DNA of 37,117 nt, taken from assembly GCA_011772495.1 (NCBI GenBank), contig WVZL01000037.1:1-37117 (forward strand). The letters are read 5' to 3'. Both the position numbers and the translations under genes were made by a program. Every line of letters starts with the position of its first letter. Position 1 is the stretch's first letter. This stretch comes from Candidatus Aminicenantota bacterium (GTDB taxonomy: Bacteria; Acidobacteriota; Aminicenantia; Aminicenantales; Aminicenantaceae). This document shows, piece after piece, positions 26,558 through 34,508 of the stretch. The notes beneath the pieces were generated by a model. It saw only the letters and a list, made by a program, of their open reading frames with translations. It was not told the DNA's origin and ran no database searches.

Positions 26558-27160
26558 TTAGAGAATAAGAAACTGAAACTAAAGTTCGGAAACTGCTTTT
26601 CTAGAAGCATTCCTGTACTTTTGGCCGCTTTTTTTCTGCTCTTTTTTTCCTCAGAAACCAGGAATTATTCCCGCCAAGAAGCGCTTAAAGTCTTAGACAC
26701 ACTCCACAGGATCCAGGCTGCTCAGCTCAGAGAATATAAAGGTCCTCTCCGGCGTATTGTCATTACCGAGAGCGAGCTCAACTCTTACATCGCTTACCGT
26801 ATCGAAGCAGAAAAAGAAGAAATCATGAAGGAGCTTCACCTCAAATTGTTCGAGGAAAACAAGATTGAAGGGAAGATGTTCATCGATTTAACCGGACAGG
26901 ACATCCCCAAGGTGTTACAGCCTCAGATGACTTTCTACTTTGCGGGAAAGCTTCAGGTAGAGGAGGGCAAAGTCAGGCTCAATATCAAAAAGCTGTTTCT
27001 CGAGGAACAGTCTATCCCAGTTCTAGTTCTAGATCTGATCATTTATATCTCATCTAAGATCGATGGCAGTAAAGCCACCAGCATTCATGACTGGTATGAG
27101 CTGCCTTATGGGATAAAAGATTTTAAGACTCAGCCTGGCAAGGCTGTCATCTATTATTGA
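26549..27160 (+). CDS. Secreted hypothetical protein, unrecognised family
   Basis: This 203-aa protein has an N-terminal signal peptide or anchor (SIPVLLAAFFLLFFSSETRN). The rest is soluble and rich in charged helices and beta-strands, with IVITESELNSYIAYRI near residue 72 and a repeated-strand region (FAGKLQVEEGKVRLNIKKLF). The 'tEsELNsYi' motif recalls extracytoplasmic lipid-binding-like families such as YpmS/LmeA, but I would not assign it. The GTG start at 26549 lies inside a dispersed repeat, whose GAGGGG (26534-26539) serves as ribosome binding site nine bases upstream. A weak promoter-like pair (TTGTCT 26484, TAAAAT 26506) lies upstream. Confidence 0.7.
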   Translation: MVILENKKLKLKFGNCFSRSIPVLLAAFFLLFFSSETRNYSRQEALKVLDTLHRIQAAQLREYKGPLRRIVITESELNSYIAYRIEAEKEEIMKELHLKLFEENKIEGKMFIDLTGQDIPKVLQPQMTFYFAGKLQVEEGKVRLNIKKLFLEEQSIPVLVLDLIIYISSKIDGSKATSIHDWYELPYGIKDFKTQPGKAVIYY

Positions 27161-27166
27161 ATCTTA

Positions 27167-27207
27167 GGGGATTGCTTCGGAGCCGCGCTCCTCACAATGA
27201 CAATGAC
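27167..27207 (-). repeat. Dispersed repeat, copy 2 (inverted)
   Basis: GGGGATTGCTTCGGAGCCGC followed by GCTCCTCACAATGACAATGAC is the reverse complement of the same repeat type as at 26525. The two copies face each other across the 203-aa secreted protein gene. It starts seven bases after that gene's stop and sits in its 3' region. Confidence 0.75.
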
Positions 27208-27233
27208 TTAATCTTTCTTTATGAGCCTTAATC

Positions 27234-27776
27234 ATGATAAGGGTAATCAGCGGTATCTATAAGGGAAAGCGGCTGAATAAGGTCAGAAGCTCTCTGGTGC
27301 GGCCGATTCCTGATAAGCTCAAGGAGACCCTTTTTAATATCATTCAGGAAGAGGTTAAAGGGAGTGTTTTCCTGGATGGGTTTGCTGGCACGGGTTCGGT
27401 GGGAATCGAAGCCTTAAGCCGTGGAGCAGAGAAGGTTATCTTTATAGATGAGTATTTTCCAGCCATAAAAGTCATCAAGACAAACTTGAAGAAATGCGGG
27501 GTGGAGAATCGAGTTCAGGTCATCCATCAAGAATTCAACCGGGGCGTCATTCAATTAGCCAAGGAAAATATGAAATTTAATATGATTTTTCTCGATCCCC
27601 CTTACAAACTCATGGAAAAAAGGAATCCTCTTAAAGTCATAATGAAACGAGAAGTTCTCAAGCCTGGTGGAAAAATCATCCTCCGCCATTATTACAAGAC
27701 AAAATTTGAGGCGAAATATTATGAAGTCCTGAGACAAATCACGATCGGAGACGATACCCTTTCTTTTTATCAATAA
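27234..27776 (+). CDS. rsmD: 16S rRNA (guanine(966)-N(2))-methyltransferase RsmD
   Basis: This 180-aa enzyme methylates G966 (E. coli numbering) of 16S rRNA during 30S assembly. Family marks are the start MIRVISGIYKGKRL, then RPIPDKLKETLFNII (the RPT.DRVRE-like segment), VFLDGFAGTGSVGIEALSRG with SAM motif I, VIFIDEYFPAI, and the catalytic FLDPPY (DPPY at 121-124). Length is typical. In many bacteria coaD follows rsmD; here an unknown gene follows after 86 bases. No strong ribosome binding site is visible before the ATG. Confidence 0.93.
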   Translation: MIRVISGIYKGKRLNKVRSSLVRPIPDKLKETLFNIIQEEVKGSVFLDGFAGTGSVGIEALSRGAEKVIFIDEYFPAIKVIKTNLKKCGVENRVQVIHQEFNRGVIQLAKENMKFNMIFLDPPYKLMEKRNPLKVIMKREVLKPGGKIILRHYYKTKFEAKYYEVLRQITIGDDTLSFYQ

Positions 27777-27862
27777 GGAGAAACTGATCAATCATCTTCT
27801 TTACTATGCTACTCAGGTTAACTAAAATCTCAATCTAGAGCCTATTTTATTATGGGTCAAGA

Positions 27863-28717
27863 ATGAAAAAACCCATCTCTAAAGAAAGTTCCGTCCTGCA
27901 GAGTTCACCCCTGTTTGAGGAAGAGGACATATTCGCCGATTTAGCCGAGAAGAAGGGGACGTCTCTCTTCTTGGGGAAATACTCACTGAATGAAGTGTTC
28001 GCGGTTTTAAGAAAGAGAAGCTTTCTCAGCGATGCTCGCAAGAGGAAACTCTGGCCCCTCGTGTTTGAAATGGACTCCTCAGAGTTTCCCCTCCAGAGAT
28101 TTCAGATCTTTTATAAGGAGAAAAAACCCGATAATGCGATTGTCGATCTTAAAATAAAAGAAGGAACGTTTCAGCCGAAAAAAGACTTGGTCATAAGCGC
28201 GTTTCTTAAGCAAAGCAAATTCTTGATCTTGGATTGGCTGACTCTCCAGAATCCTCTCCAGGATTTTACTCCCGAGAGGCCACCCCTCCCTGGCCAGAAG
28301 TATCCGGGTTTAAGCCTGGGAAAAAAAGTCATAGATATTTTTATCTATCTAGCCCGGCTGACAAGGAATGATGGGCTCCTTGCTTATCCTGCCTATTTCC
28401 ATAATGCGCTCTTGTTTCTCCGGTATTTCAATTTCTTGAACCCGGAGAAGGAGGCAGAGGTTATCACCATCAGAAAGTCTTTTCCTGAGGTGACATTTAA
28501 GCAATTGGCCTGGATTGTTCATCTGGGTTGTTTGAAAGATCAAGATGACAAAATCTATGCGTGGGAGGCAGAGGAACAAGTCTATCCGATTAACAGAACC
28601 TTGAGAAGCTATTTGGATTCTAAAGATTACAAAAAGAGAGTCAAGGAAGCACAGAAAGATATTCATTTCAGGATAGATTGGGAATGCTTTGAGAGAAAGT
28701 CAAAACAAAAAGACTAG
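27863..28717 (+). CDS. Conserved-looking hypothetical protein
   Basis: I do not recognise this 284-aa soluble protein. It has no signal peptide or transmembrane segment. A proline-rich loop (TPERPPLPGQKYPGLSLGKK) precedes a helical part (VIDIFIYLARLTRNDGLLAY, PAYFHNALLFLRYFNFLNPE), and the C-terminus is basic. The Pro/Gly loop followed by an aromatic His-Asn (YFHNALLF) looks like a conserved active or binding site. It lies between rsmD and the rpmE promoter, and a strong hairpin terminator follows 11 bases after its stop, so rsmD and this gene probably form the end of a transcription unit. Confidence 0.75.
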   Translation: MKKPISKESSVLQSSPLFEEEDIFADLAEKKGTSLFLGKYSLNEVFAVLRKRSFLSDARKRKLWPLVFEMDSSEFPLQRFQIFYKEKKPDNAIVDLKIKEGTFQPKKDLVISAFLKQSKFLILDWLTLQNPLQDFTPERPPLPGQKYPGLSLGKKVIDIFIYLARLTRNDGLLAYPAYFHNALLFLRYFNFLNPEKEAEVITIRKSFPEVTFKQLAWIVHLGCLKDQDDKIYAWEAEEQVYPINRTLRSYLDSKDYKKRVKEAQKDIHFRIDWECFERKSKQKD

Positions 28718-28727
28718 TTAGGAGATT

Positions 28728-28768
28728 GGGGTCAGGTCTGAAAGTTAAGACCTGGCCCCTTTGTCTTT
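28728..28768 (+). terminator. Hairpin terminator with REP-like sequence
   Basis: GGGGTCAGGTCT (28728-28739) pairs with AGACCTGGCCCC (28748-28759) as a 12-bp stem with one G-U pair and an 8-base loop, followed by the T-rich TTTGTCTTT. It lies directly after the 284-aa gene and before the rpmE promoter. The GGGGTCAGGTCT arm also resembles dispersed palindromes seen near REP-associated transposases, so it may be an adopted repeat. Confidence 0.75.
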
Positions 28769-28770
28769 CA

Positions 28771-28799
28771 TTGCCTAGAGGTCGCTCATCTGGTATAAT
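28771..28799 (+). promoter_or_regulatory. Sigma-70-type promoter for rpmE-prfA-prmC
   Basis: TTGCCT at 28771-28776 and a perfect TATAAT at 28794-28799 are separated by 17 bases. The likely transcription start is near 28806, about 20 bases before the rpmE ATG, leaving room for the GAGGAGA ribosome binding site. It is the best match to the housekeeping promoter consensus in the window and directly follows a terminator. Confidence 0.75.
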
Positions 28800-28826
28800 T
28801 GTTCCTGGATTGAGGAGAGAAGACAA

Positions 28827-29033
28827 ATGAAGAAAGGTATTCATCCTGATTATGTAGAGAGCACGGTGATCTGTGCCTGCGGAAACACTTTTACCACCCG
28901 CGCCACTAAGAAAGAGATTCGGGTAGAAATCTGTTCCCAGTGCCATCCGTTTTACACTGGAAAACAGAAATTCGTCGATAGCGCTGGGCGAGTGGAGAAA
29001 TTCAAGAAAAAATATGGTGACCTCAAGAAATAA
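28827..29033 (+). CDS. rpmE: 50S ribosomal protein L31 (zinc-binding type)
   Basis: This 68-aa protein begins [20 protein letters not shown], the L31 signature. Cysteines at 16, 18, 36 and 39 (CAC and CSQC) form the zinc site of the C+ type. [20 protein letters not shown] is the conserved C-terminal part. It has its own strong promoter and a GAGGAGA ribosome binding site. It is followed after five bases by prfA, a common bacterial arrangement. Confidence 0.97.
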   Translation: MKKGIHPDYVESTVICACGNTFTTRATKKEIRVEICSQCHPFYTGKQKFVDSAGRVEKFKKKYGDLKK

Positions 29034-29038
29034 CCAAG

Positions 29039-30121
29039 ATGTTCCAAGAATTAAAAAATATCGAGGAGAAGTACCGTCAACTCACCCTTTCTTTATCTAA
29101 TCCAGCCTTAATTTCTGACCCTCAAAAAATCAAAGAGATCTCCAAAGAAAGGGCTAGCCTTGAGCCGCTCATCAAGACATATGAAGATTACCAGAAAGTC
29201 AAAAAGGATATCAAAGAAGCAGAAGAGATTTTAGCTTCTCCGGATTCTGAATCGGAATTAAAAAAGCTAGCTGAGACGGAGCTTAAAGAGCTTCTCCAAA
29301 AGGAAGAAGAGCTCGAGCAGGAGATCAAGATTTTGCTCCTTCCTAAAGACCCCAACGATGAGAGGGATGTGTTTTTAGAAATCAGAGCTGGAGCTGGTGG
29401 TGATGAGGCTTCTCTTTTCGCTCAGGAACTCTTCCGGATGTACTCGCGTTTTGCCGAGAAAAAAGGCTGGAAAGTTGAAATCATGAATACCAGCATCTCT
29501 CCTATAGGCGGCTTTAAGGAAATCATTTTTGATGTGAAAGGCAATAAAGTCTACAGTCTTCTCAAATATGAGAGTGGAGTTCACCGAGTCCAGAGAGTGC
29601 CTCAGACCGAAGCCTCTGGTCGAATCCATACGTCCACGGTAACTGTGGCTGTGCTGCCCGAGGCTGATGAGGTGGATATAAAGATTGATCCCAAAGACTT
29701 GAAGATCGAGGCTTTCGGCGCTTCGGGGCCAGGAGGACAGAGTGTCAACCGCAACTATACGGCCATTCGAGTCACCCATGAGCCTTCTGGTTTAGTCGTT
29801 AACTGTCAGGATGAAAAATCTCAGCACCGCAACAAAGAAAGAGCTCTTCGGATACTTCGTTCGCGCCTGCTGGCTATAGCTCAGAGAGAACAGCAAGCTC
29901 AGATCGCTCAAAGCCGAAAGTCTCAGGTGGGGACAGGAGAGCGAAGCGAGAAAATAAGAACCTATAATTTTCCCCAAACCAGGGTCACCGATCACCGCTT
30001 GAATTTGACTCTCCATCAACTGGAGAATATCCTTGATGGAGAATTGGATGAGCTCATCGAGGCCTTGACCCTTCAACATCAGACGCAGCAACTGGAAGAG
30101 AAGTCAACTTCAGTCGCCTGA
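29039..30121 (+). CDS. prfA: Peptide chain release factor 1
   Basis: This 360-aa class I release factor acts on UAA and UAG. GGQ at 232-234 sits in [14 protein letters not shown], where the Gln is the substrate of PrmC, encoded next door. The codon-reading PxT tripeptide is P188-Q-T190 within [18 protein letters not shown]; the RF1 class usually has PAT, PVT or PET, so Gln in the variable middle position is a small deviation. Length and domain order are normal. There is no programmed frameshift. It lies between rpmE and prmC in one transcription unit. Confidence 0.97.
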   Translation: MFQELKNIEEKYRQLTLSLSNPALISDPQKIKEISKERASLEPLIKTYEDYQKVKKDIKEAEEILASPDSESELKKLAETELKELLQKEEELEQEIKILLLPKDPNDERDVFLEIRAGAGGDEASLFAQELFRMYSRFAEKKGWKVEIMNTSISPIGGFKEIIFDVKGNKVYSLLKYESGVHRVQRVPQTEASGRIHTSTVTVAVLPEADEVDIKIDPKDLKIEAFGASGPGGQSVNRNYTAIRVTHEPSGLVVNCQDEKSQHRNKERALRILRSRLLAIAQREQQAQIAQSRKSQVGTGERSEKIRTYNFPQTRVTDHRLNLTLHQLENILDGELDELIEALTLQHQTQQLEEKSTSVA

Positions 30122-30133
30122 TAAGAGTTTTCA

Positions 30134-30979
30134 TTGGCTACCATTCAAGAATTATTCCAGAAAGGTAAATCCCTGTTGAGGGATTGTCCTGATCCTTCTC
30201 TGGAAGCCAAGATTCTACTTTTGAGTGCAGCTTCAATAGGGGAGGAGCAATTCTTCTCCTCGCCAGACCTGCGGTTATCCAGAAAGCAAGAGAGAGATTA
30301 TTTTCAGTTGGTCGCCAGGCGCTTGGCTGGGCTTCCCATAGCCTATTTGAGTGAAACCAAAGAATTCTGGTCTATCCCTTTCAGGGTCCTTCCCGGCGTT
30401 TTGATTCCCCGGCCCGAAACAGAGTTGATCGTAGAAAAGGTCCTGGAATTTTCTTCACAGAATCATGAGACCATCGTGGATGTCGGAACCGGCTGTGGAA
30501 ACATCGCTGTCTCGCTCGCCAAAGAATTGCCTGAGGCTCGTATCATTGCTACCGATACATCTGCCAAGGCGTTGAAAGTGGCTCGACTGAATGCTTCTGA
30601 GCAGAAGGTCGATCATATCCTTTTTACTCGGGGAAATTTATTTGCTCCGTTGAAAAAGCTGAATTTAAAGAGAAAATGCGATTTCATAGTCTCCAATCCT
30701 CCTTATGTTTCCGAAAACGAATGGGCAGAGCTTCCACAGGAAATAAAGGGTTACGAACCGAAAAAAGCTCTGGTGGCTGGCTATACAGGATTGGAAATGC
30801 TCCAGAAAATCATAAAGGATTCGCGGTCTTTTCTAAAGTCGGAAGGATACCTTATTCTTGAAATCGGAGAAAACCAGAGGAAAGAAGTCAATTCTTTCTT
30901 TAACTCAGGGTGGAAGAGAGTCGCCTTTTCAAAAGACCTCAGCGGAATACCCAGGGTGGTCACCGCGCAGAAAATCTAA
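30134..30979 (+). CDS. prmC: Release factor glutamine methyltransferase PrmC (HemK)
   Basis: This 281-aa enzyme N5-methylates the Gln of the GGQ motif of RF1/RF2. An N-terminal helical domain (about residues 1-75) precedes IPFRVLPGVLIPRPETELIV, the family linker. SAM motif I is VDVGTGCGNIAVSLA, and the catalytic motif is NPPY at 188-191 (VSNPPYVSENEW). The start is TTG 30134; no in-frame ATG gives the family N-terminus. Its TAA stop interlocks with the opposite-strand HD-GYP stop (CTAA, 30976-30979), leaving no room for a terminator. Confidence 0.95.
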   Translation: MATIQELFQKGKSLLRDCPDPSLEAKILLLSAASIGEEQFFSSPDLRLSRKQERDYFQLVARRLAGLPIAYLSETKEFWSIPFRVLPGVLIPRPETELIVEKVLEFSSQNHETIVDVGTGCGNIAVSLAKELPEARIIATDTSAKALKVARLNASEQKVDHILFTRGNLFAPLKKLNLKRKCDFIVSNPPYVSENEWAELPQEIKGYEPKKALVAGYTGLEMLQKIIKDSRSFLKSEGYLILEIGENQRKEVNSFFNSGWKRVAFSKDLSGIPRVVTAQKI

Positions 30980-32079
30980 TGGGACCTTTCTTCCTTTATC
31001 TGCTGGAACAGCTCGAACGAAGGGAGAATCTTGGTCGTTTCGAACCGGATTTTCTCCCATTTATCCAGGTTTAGAGAACAAAAAAGGTCTACCACATGGG
31101 GATCAAACTGGCTGTTGGAATTGCCAGTGATCTCTTCCTTAGCTTTCCCGAAACTCTTTTCTTTGCGGTAAGGGCGGTGGGAGGTAATCGCATCCAGAGT
31201 ATCGGCCACTGCGAAAATTCTGGCTTCGAGGGGGATATCCTCTTTTTTTAGGCCTTTTGGGTAGCCAGTGCCGTCATACCTTTCGTGGTGATAAAGGATG
31301 ATATTTCCTGCTTCTTTCAGGAGTTTTATCTCTTTTATCAAACCGAATCCAAGTGCTGGATGGAGCCTGATTTTTTCCCACTCACCGGCTGAGAGCTCGC
31401 TGGGTTTCAGGAGGATTGAGTCAGGGATGGCGATTTTTCCGATATCATGAAGCAAAGCCCCTCGTCTTATGTTCTCGAGAGTCGTCATGTTCTTGACACC
31501 TGACATCTCAGCCAGCACCTCACTGTATTTAGCAACTGTTTTGGAGTGCCCCAAGGTTTCCACGTCTCTCAAGTCCAGGGCGGTCATCAAATTTTCTATG
31601 GTCGTATTGTATATATTTTCCAGTTCAAGAGCTTTTCGGATATTCTCTGAGCGGTCGGAGCTGATATTCTTAAGGCTCTGTAAATAAGATTCGTTTTCCC
31701 TTATGAGATCTCTTTTGTTGATCTCGTTCCTGATAGCGGAATAGATACCCGGCAGATTATCCGGGTCGGCAATGTGATCAACAAGGCCTTGATTGATGAG
31801 GGAGATAGCCAATTCAGGACTATCGGATTCGAAGAGAATGATGAGAGAGAGCTGGGGGGCGATTTTCTTGATATCCTGAAGGATTTTGAGATGGCGGCTT
31901 TCAAGAGGACTGAGACCCGCTACAACCAGGGCAAATTCCTTCTGCTTGTGGAGGCGATTGATGGCTTCAGAAAAGGAAGGACTGATGTCGATGCTGAAGG
32001 CCAGTTTGGACAGGAATCGAGCTAAATATGCCCTCCTTTTGTTGTTTTCCTCGATGATTAACACTTTTTCTGAGGTCAT
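30976..32079 (-). CDS. HD-GYP domain protein with degenerate receiver domain
   Basis: This 367-aa protein is a predicted cyclic-di-GMP phosphodiesterase. The N-terminal 120 residues look like a response-regulator receiver (KVLIIEENNKRRAYLARFL), but the phospho-acceptor Asp position is Gly55 (ALVVAGLSP) and the conserved Lys appears lost (HIADPDNLP), so it probably cannot be phosphorylated. A coiled coil (about 120-165) leads to the HD-GYP domain: DLRDVETLGHSKTVAKYSE, LLHDIGKIAIPDSIL, HHERYDGTGYPKGL and AVADTLDAITSHRPYR are all intact. AAAGGAG lies seven bases before the ATG. It is convergent with prmC and divergent from the small secreted protein gene. Confidence 0.92.
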   Translation of the reverse strand: MTSEKVLIIEENNKRRAYLARFLSKLAFSIDISPSFSEAINRLHKQKEFALVVAGLSPLESRHLKILQDIKKIAPQLSLIILFESDSPELAISLINQGLVDHIADPDNLPGIYSAIRNEINKRDLIRENESYLQSLKNISSDRSENIRKALELENIYNTTIENLMTALDLRDVETLGHSKTVAKYSEVLAEMSGVKNMTTLENIRRGALLHDIGKIAIPDSILLKPSELSAGEWEKIRLHPALGFGLIKEIKLLKEAGNIILYHHERYDGTGYPKGLKKEDIPLEARIFAVADTLDAITSHRPYRKEKSFGKAKEEITGNSNSQFDPHVVDLFCSLNLDKWEKIRFETTKILPSFELFQQIKEERSH

Positions 32080-32166
32080 TCCTGAACTCCTTTCTTAAGG
32101 AGCATTTTGGCTTAGAACTCTATATACCTTTTTTAGTCGAAACATTCAAGTTTATAAAAATATAAG

Positions 32167-32193
32167 GGGACAGCTTGCTGTCCCTTTTTTTTT
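32167..32193 (+). terminator. Strong intrinsic terminator on the + strand
   Basis: GGGACAG (32167-32173), loop CTTG, CTGTCCC (32178-32184), then nine T (32185-32193). It points along the + strand, yet the nearest + strand gene upstream is prmC, ending 1.2 kb earlier, with the minus-strand HD-GYP gene between. It therefore most likely ends read-through from rpmE-prfA-prmC. The opposite strand lacks a comparable T run. Confidence 0.85.
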
Positions 32194-32249
32194 ACAAACT
32201 TTTAACAAACTCTTGACAATCCTATAACAACTTTCCTCCCTGTTAAGAT
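32191..32249 (+). promoter_or_regulatory. Array of four TTNACA-like hexamers at 11-bp period, with candidate -10
   Basis: TTTACA (32191), TTAACA (32202), TTGACA (32213) and ATAACA (32224) recur with exactly 11 bases between starts. This is the spacing and consensus of PhoP/PhoB-type (OmpR family) direct-repeat operators. TAAGAT at 32244-32249 is a possible -10 placed where an activator-dependent promoter would have it, about 30 bases upstream of the GGGAGG ribosome binding site and ATG 32287. Regulator identity is inference. Confidence 0.5.
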
Positions 32250-32286
32250 TATTTTGGTCATGGATGAATAAGATGGGAGGATCAAG

Positions 32287-32589
32287 ATGAAAAAAGAATT
32301 TTCTTTGGTTATGGTGTTCTTTTTATTTTTGGCTTCATCGAACCTAATGGCAAAGGAACAGCGTGGCATGATACTTATCACTCAGAAGACAGAGAATCAG
32401 GAAAAGAGTGGAGAGCTCATGACTGTAAAGCAAAATGCCCTTCTTCCATTTGATGAGATTAGAGCAGTTCCTATCGAGGATGTTAAAGAAATCCCCAATA
32501 ATTTAAAATCACAGAATAAGACAGGATTCGTAAGTGGTCTAGTATCGTACGCCTTCCTGTGGATTTGGACTAACTCACAAATTTTCTGA
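32287..32589 (+). CDS. Small secreted hypothetical protein, possibly shortened
   Basis: This 100-aa protein has a clear signal peptide (MKKEFSLVMVFFLFLASSNL, cleavage after MAKE-like A). The body, MILITQKTENQEKSGELMTV then KQNALLPFDEIRAVPIEDVK, resembles small secreted proteins with a 'GELxxVKxNxLLL...V.I.DIK.I' pattern. Those usually continue into a glycine-rich hydrophobic segment; here the protein ends soon after SGLVSYAFLWIWTNSQIF, so it may be a shortened member. Function is unknown. GGGAGG lies five bases before the ATG, and Pho-box-like repeats lie upstream. Confidence 0.65.
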   Translation: MKKEFSLVMVFFLFLASSNLMAKEQRGMILITQKTENQEKSGELMTVKQNALLPFDEIRAVPIEDVKEIPNNLKSQNKTGFVSGLVSYAFLWIWTNSQIF

Positions 32590-32834
32590 GCTAATTTGCA
32601 TCTTATAAAATCTTTAAGAGTCATAGAGCCTTTTTCCCTGCTTTAAAGGATAGCAGTATCTTACGAAACATTGATTCATTTCCTGGGATAAAACAGCTAA
32701 AGAGATAAAAGCATAAACCTGACTCCTGTCTTTTTTTCATAGGATCCGTATCATAGAAGTTAGAAAGGGCTGCCTTCTATTACCCCCCCATTGAATTAAT
32801 TTTAGGATGTGATATATTCAAAAAGGAGGAAACC

Positions 32835-34508
32835 ATGGTCACAGAGACTAAGCCTGAATACAAAGAAATAAAAGCGCCTCGCGGACTTCAGTTGCAAACC
32901 AAAGGTTGGTCTCAAGAGGGAGCACTGCGAATGCTGATGAACAACCTTGACCCAGAGGTGGGAGAGAAGCCAGCCGAACTCATCGTGTACGGAGGAACAG
33001 GCAAGGCTGCCAGAAACTGGAATTGTTTTTGGGCCATAGTGGAGAGCTTGAAAAAGCTCGAGAATGATGAAACTCTGGTCGTTCAATCTGGGAAACCGGT
33101 TGGTGTTTTCAGGACCCACGCCTTTGCCCCTCGAGTTTTGATCGCCAATGCTTTAATTGTTCCCAAGTGGGCTACCTGGGATGAATTCCGCCGCTTAGAG
33201 GCGAAAGGCTTAACCATGTTCGGGCAGATGACAGCCGGAAGTTGGATATACATCGGAACCCAGGGGATCCTCCAAGGAACTTATGAGACCCTGGCCGCAG
33301 CAGCTCGCAAGCACTTTGGCGATACCTTGAAGGGAAAGTTGGTCCTGACTGCAGGTCTGGGAGGCATGGGTGGAGCTCAGCCTTTGGCCGTCACCATGAA
33401 TGAAGGTGTAGCCCTGGTCGTTGAGGTTGATAAGAAGAGGATACAGAGACGGTTGGACACAGCTTATGTCGACACCATGGTTGAAAACTTAGATGAAGCC
33501 TTAAAGCTCACTCTCGAGGCTAAGGACAAGGGAAAAGCCCTTTCAGTGGCCCTGCTCGGCAATGCCGCTGATGTTCTGCCTGAATTTGTCAAACGAGGCG
33601 TGACTCCTGATGTTCTGACCGACCAGACTTCAGCCCATGATGAGCTTAACGGCTATGTTCCTCATGGTTTTCCCTACGAGGAAGCTTTAAAAATGAGGAA
33701 AGAAAGACCGGAGGAATACATAAAGAAAGCCTACGAGTCCATGGCGGTCCATGTTGAGGCCATGCTCGAGCTGCAGAAAAGAGGAGCTAAGGCTTTTGAT
33801 TACGGGAATAACATTCGGGGTCAAGCCCAGAAAGCAGGAGTGAAAAATGCCTTTGATATCCCGGGCTTTGTTCAAGAGTACATCCGGCCTCTTTTCTGTT
33901 ACGGGAAAGGGCCCTTTCGTTGGGCAGCTCTTTCCGGAAATCCCGAGGACATCTATGCCACCGATGAAGCTGTGCTCCAGGAATTTCCCGAGGACAAGAC
34001 CCTGGAGAGATGGATACGAAAAGCTCAAGAACAAGTTAAATTCCAGGGGCTTCCTTCCCGCATCTGCTGGCTGGGCTATGGGGAGAGAGCTCGTTTTGGG
34101 GCCCTGATCAATCATCTAGTGAAAAAAGGAAAAATCACGGCTCCGATAGTTATCGGTCGTGACCATCTGGACACAGGCTCTGTGGCCTCACCCAATAGAG
34201 AGACAGAAGGCATGAAGGATGGCTCTGACGCGATTGCGGATTGGCCCATCCTCAATGCCCTCCTGAATGCCGTCTCTGGCGCTTCTTGGGTATCTGTCCA
34301 CCATGGAGGAGGAGTGGGAATCGGGCTCTCCATCCATGCGGGAATGGTCATTGTTGCTGATGGTAAGGATTCCACTGAGAAGAGACTGGAAACGGTCCTC
34401 ACTGTGGATCCGGGGCTAGGTGTGGCGCGTCATGCTGATGCCGGTTATGAAGAAGCCATCAAGTTTGCCAAAGAAAAGAAGATTGATGTACCGATGTTAA
34501 AGTCTTAA
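32835..34508 (+). CDS. hutU: Urocanate hydratase
   Basis: This 557-aa enzyme converts urocanate to 4-imidazolone-5-propionate in histidine degradation, using tightly bound NAD+. Conserved segments are [56 protein letters not shown], the NAD-binding [18 protein letters not shown], and C411 in [14 protein letters not shown], matching the catalytic Cys near 410 in characterised urocanases. [20 protein letters not shown] near the end is a mild variant of the usual GMGYSQHSG. Length is typical. A strong AAGGAGG ribosome binding site precedes the ATG. No hutH, hutI or hutG lies in the window. Confidence 0.96.
   Translation: MVTETKPEYKEIKAPRGLQLQTKGWSQEGALRMLMNNLDPEVGEKPAELIVYGGTGKAARNWNCFWAIVESLKKLENDETLVVQSGKPVGVFRTHAFAPRVLIANALIVPKWATWDEFRRLEAKGLTMFGQMTAGSWIYIGTQGILQGTYETLAAAARKHFGDTLKGKLVLTAGLGGMGGAQPLAVTMNEGVALVVEVDKKRIQRRLDTAYVDTMVENLDEALKLTLEAKDKGKALSVALLGNAADVLPEFVKRGVTPDVLTDQTSAHDELNGYVPHGFPYEEALKMRKERPEEYIKKAYESMAVHVEAMLELQKRGAKAFDYGNNIRGQAQKAGVKNAFDIPGFVQEYIRPLFCYGKGPFRWAALSGNPEDIYATDEAVLQEFPEDKTLERWIRKAQEQVKFQGLPSRICWLGYGERARFGALINHLVKKGKITAPIVIGRDHLDTGSVASPNRETEGMKDGSDAIADWPILNALLNAVSGASWVSVHHGGGVGIGLSIHAGMVIVADGKDSTEKRLETVLTVDPGLGVARHADAGYEEAIKFAKEKKIDVPMLKS

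Noticed and set aside
29375..29779. 134-aa open frame on the minus strand
   Set aside because: It is antisense to the most conserved part of prfA, where the opposite strand stays open by codon bias.
32791..32818. TTGAAT-N16-TATATT promoter-like pair before hutU
   Set aside because: The predicted transcription start (about 32825) falls inside the AAGGAGG ribosome binding site, so a transcript from it would lose that site; the real hutU promoter is probably further upstream.
32590..32834. Possible RNA gene or continuation of the small secreted protein in the 245-bp gap
   Set aside because: No frame continues the glycine-rich tail expected for the family and no convincing stem-loop followed by a T run is seen.
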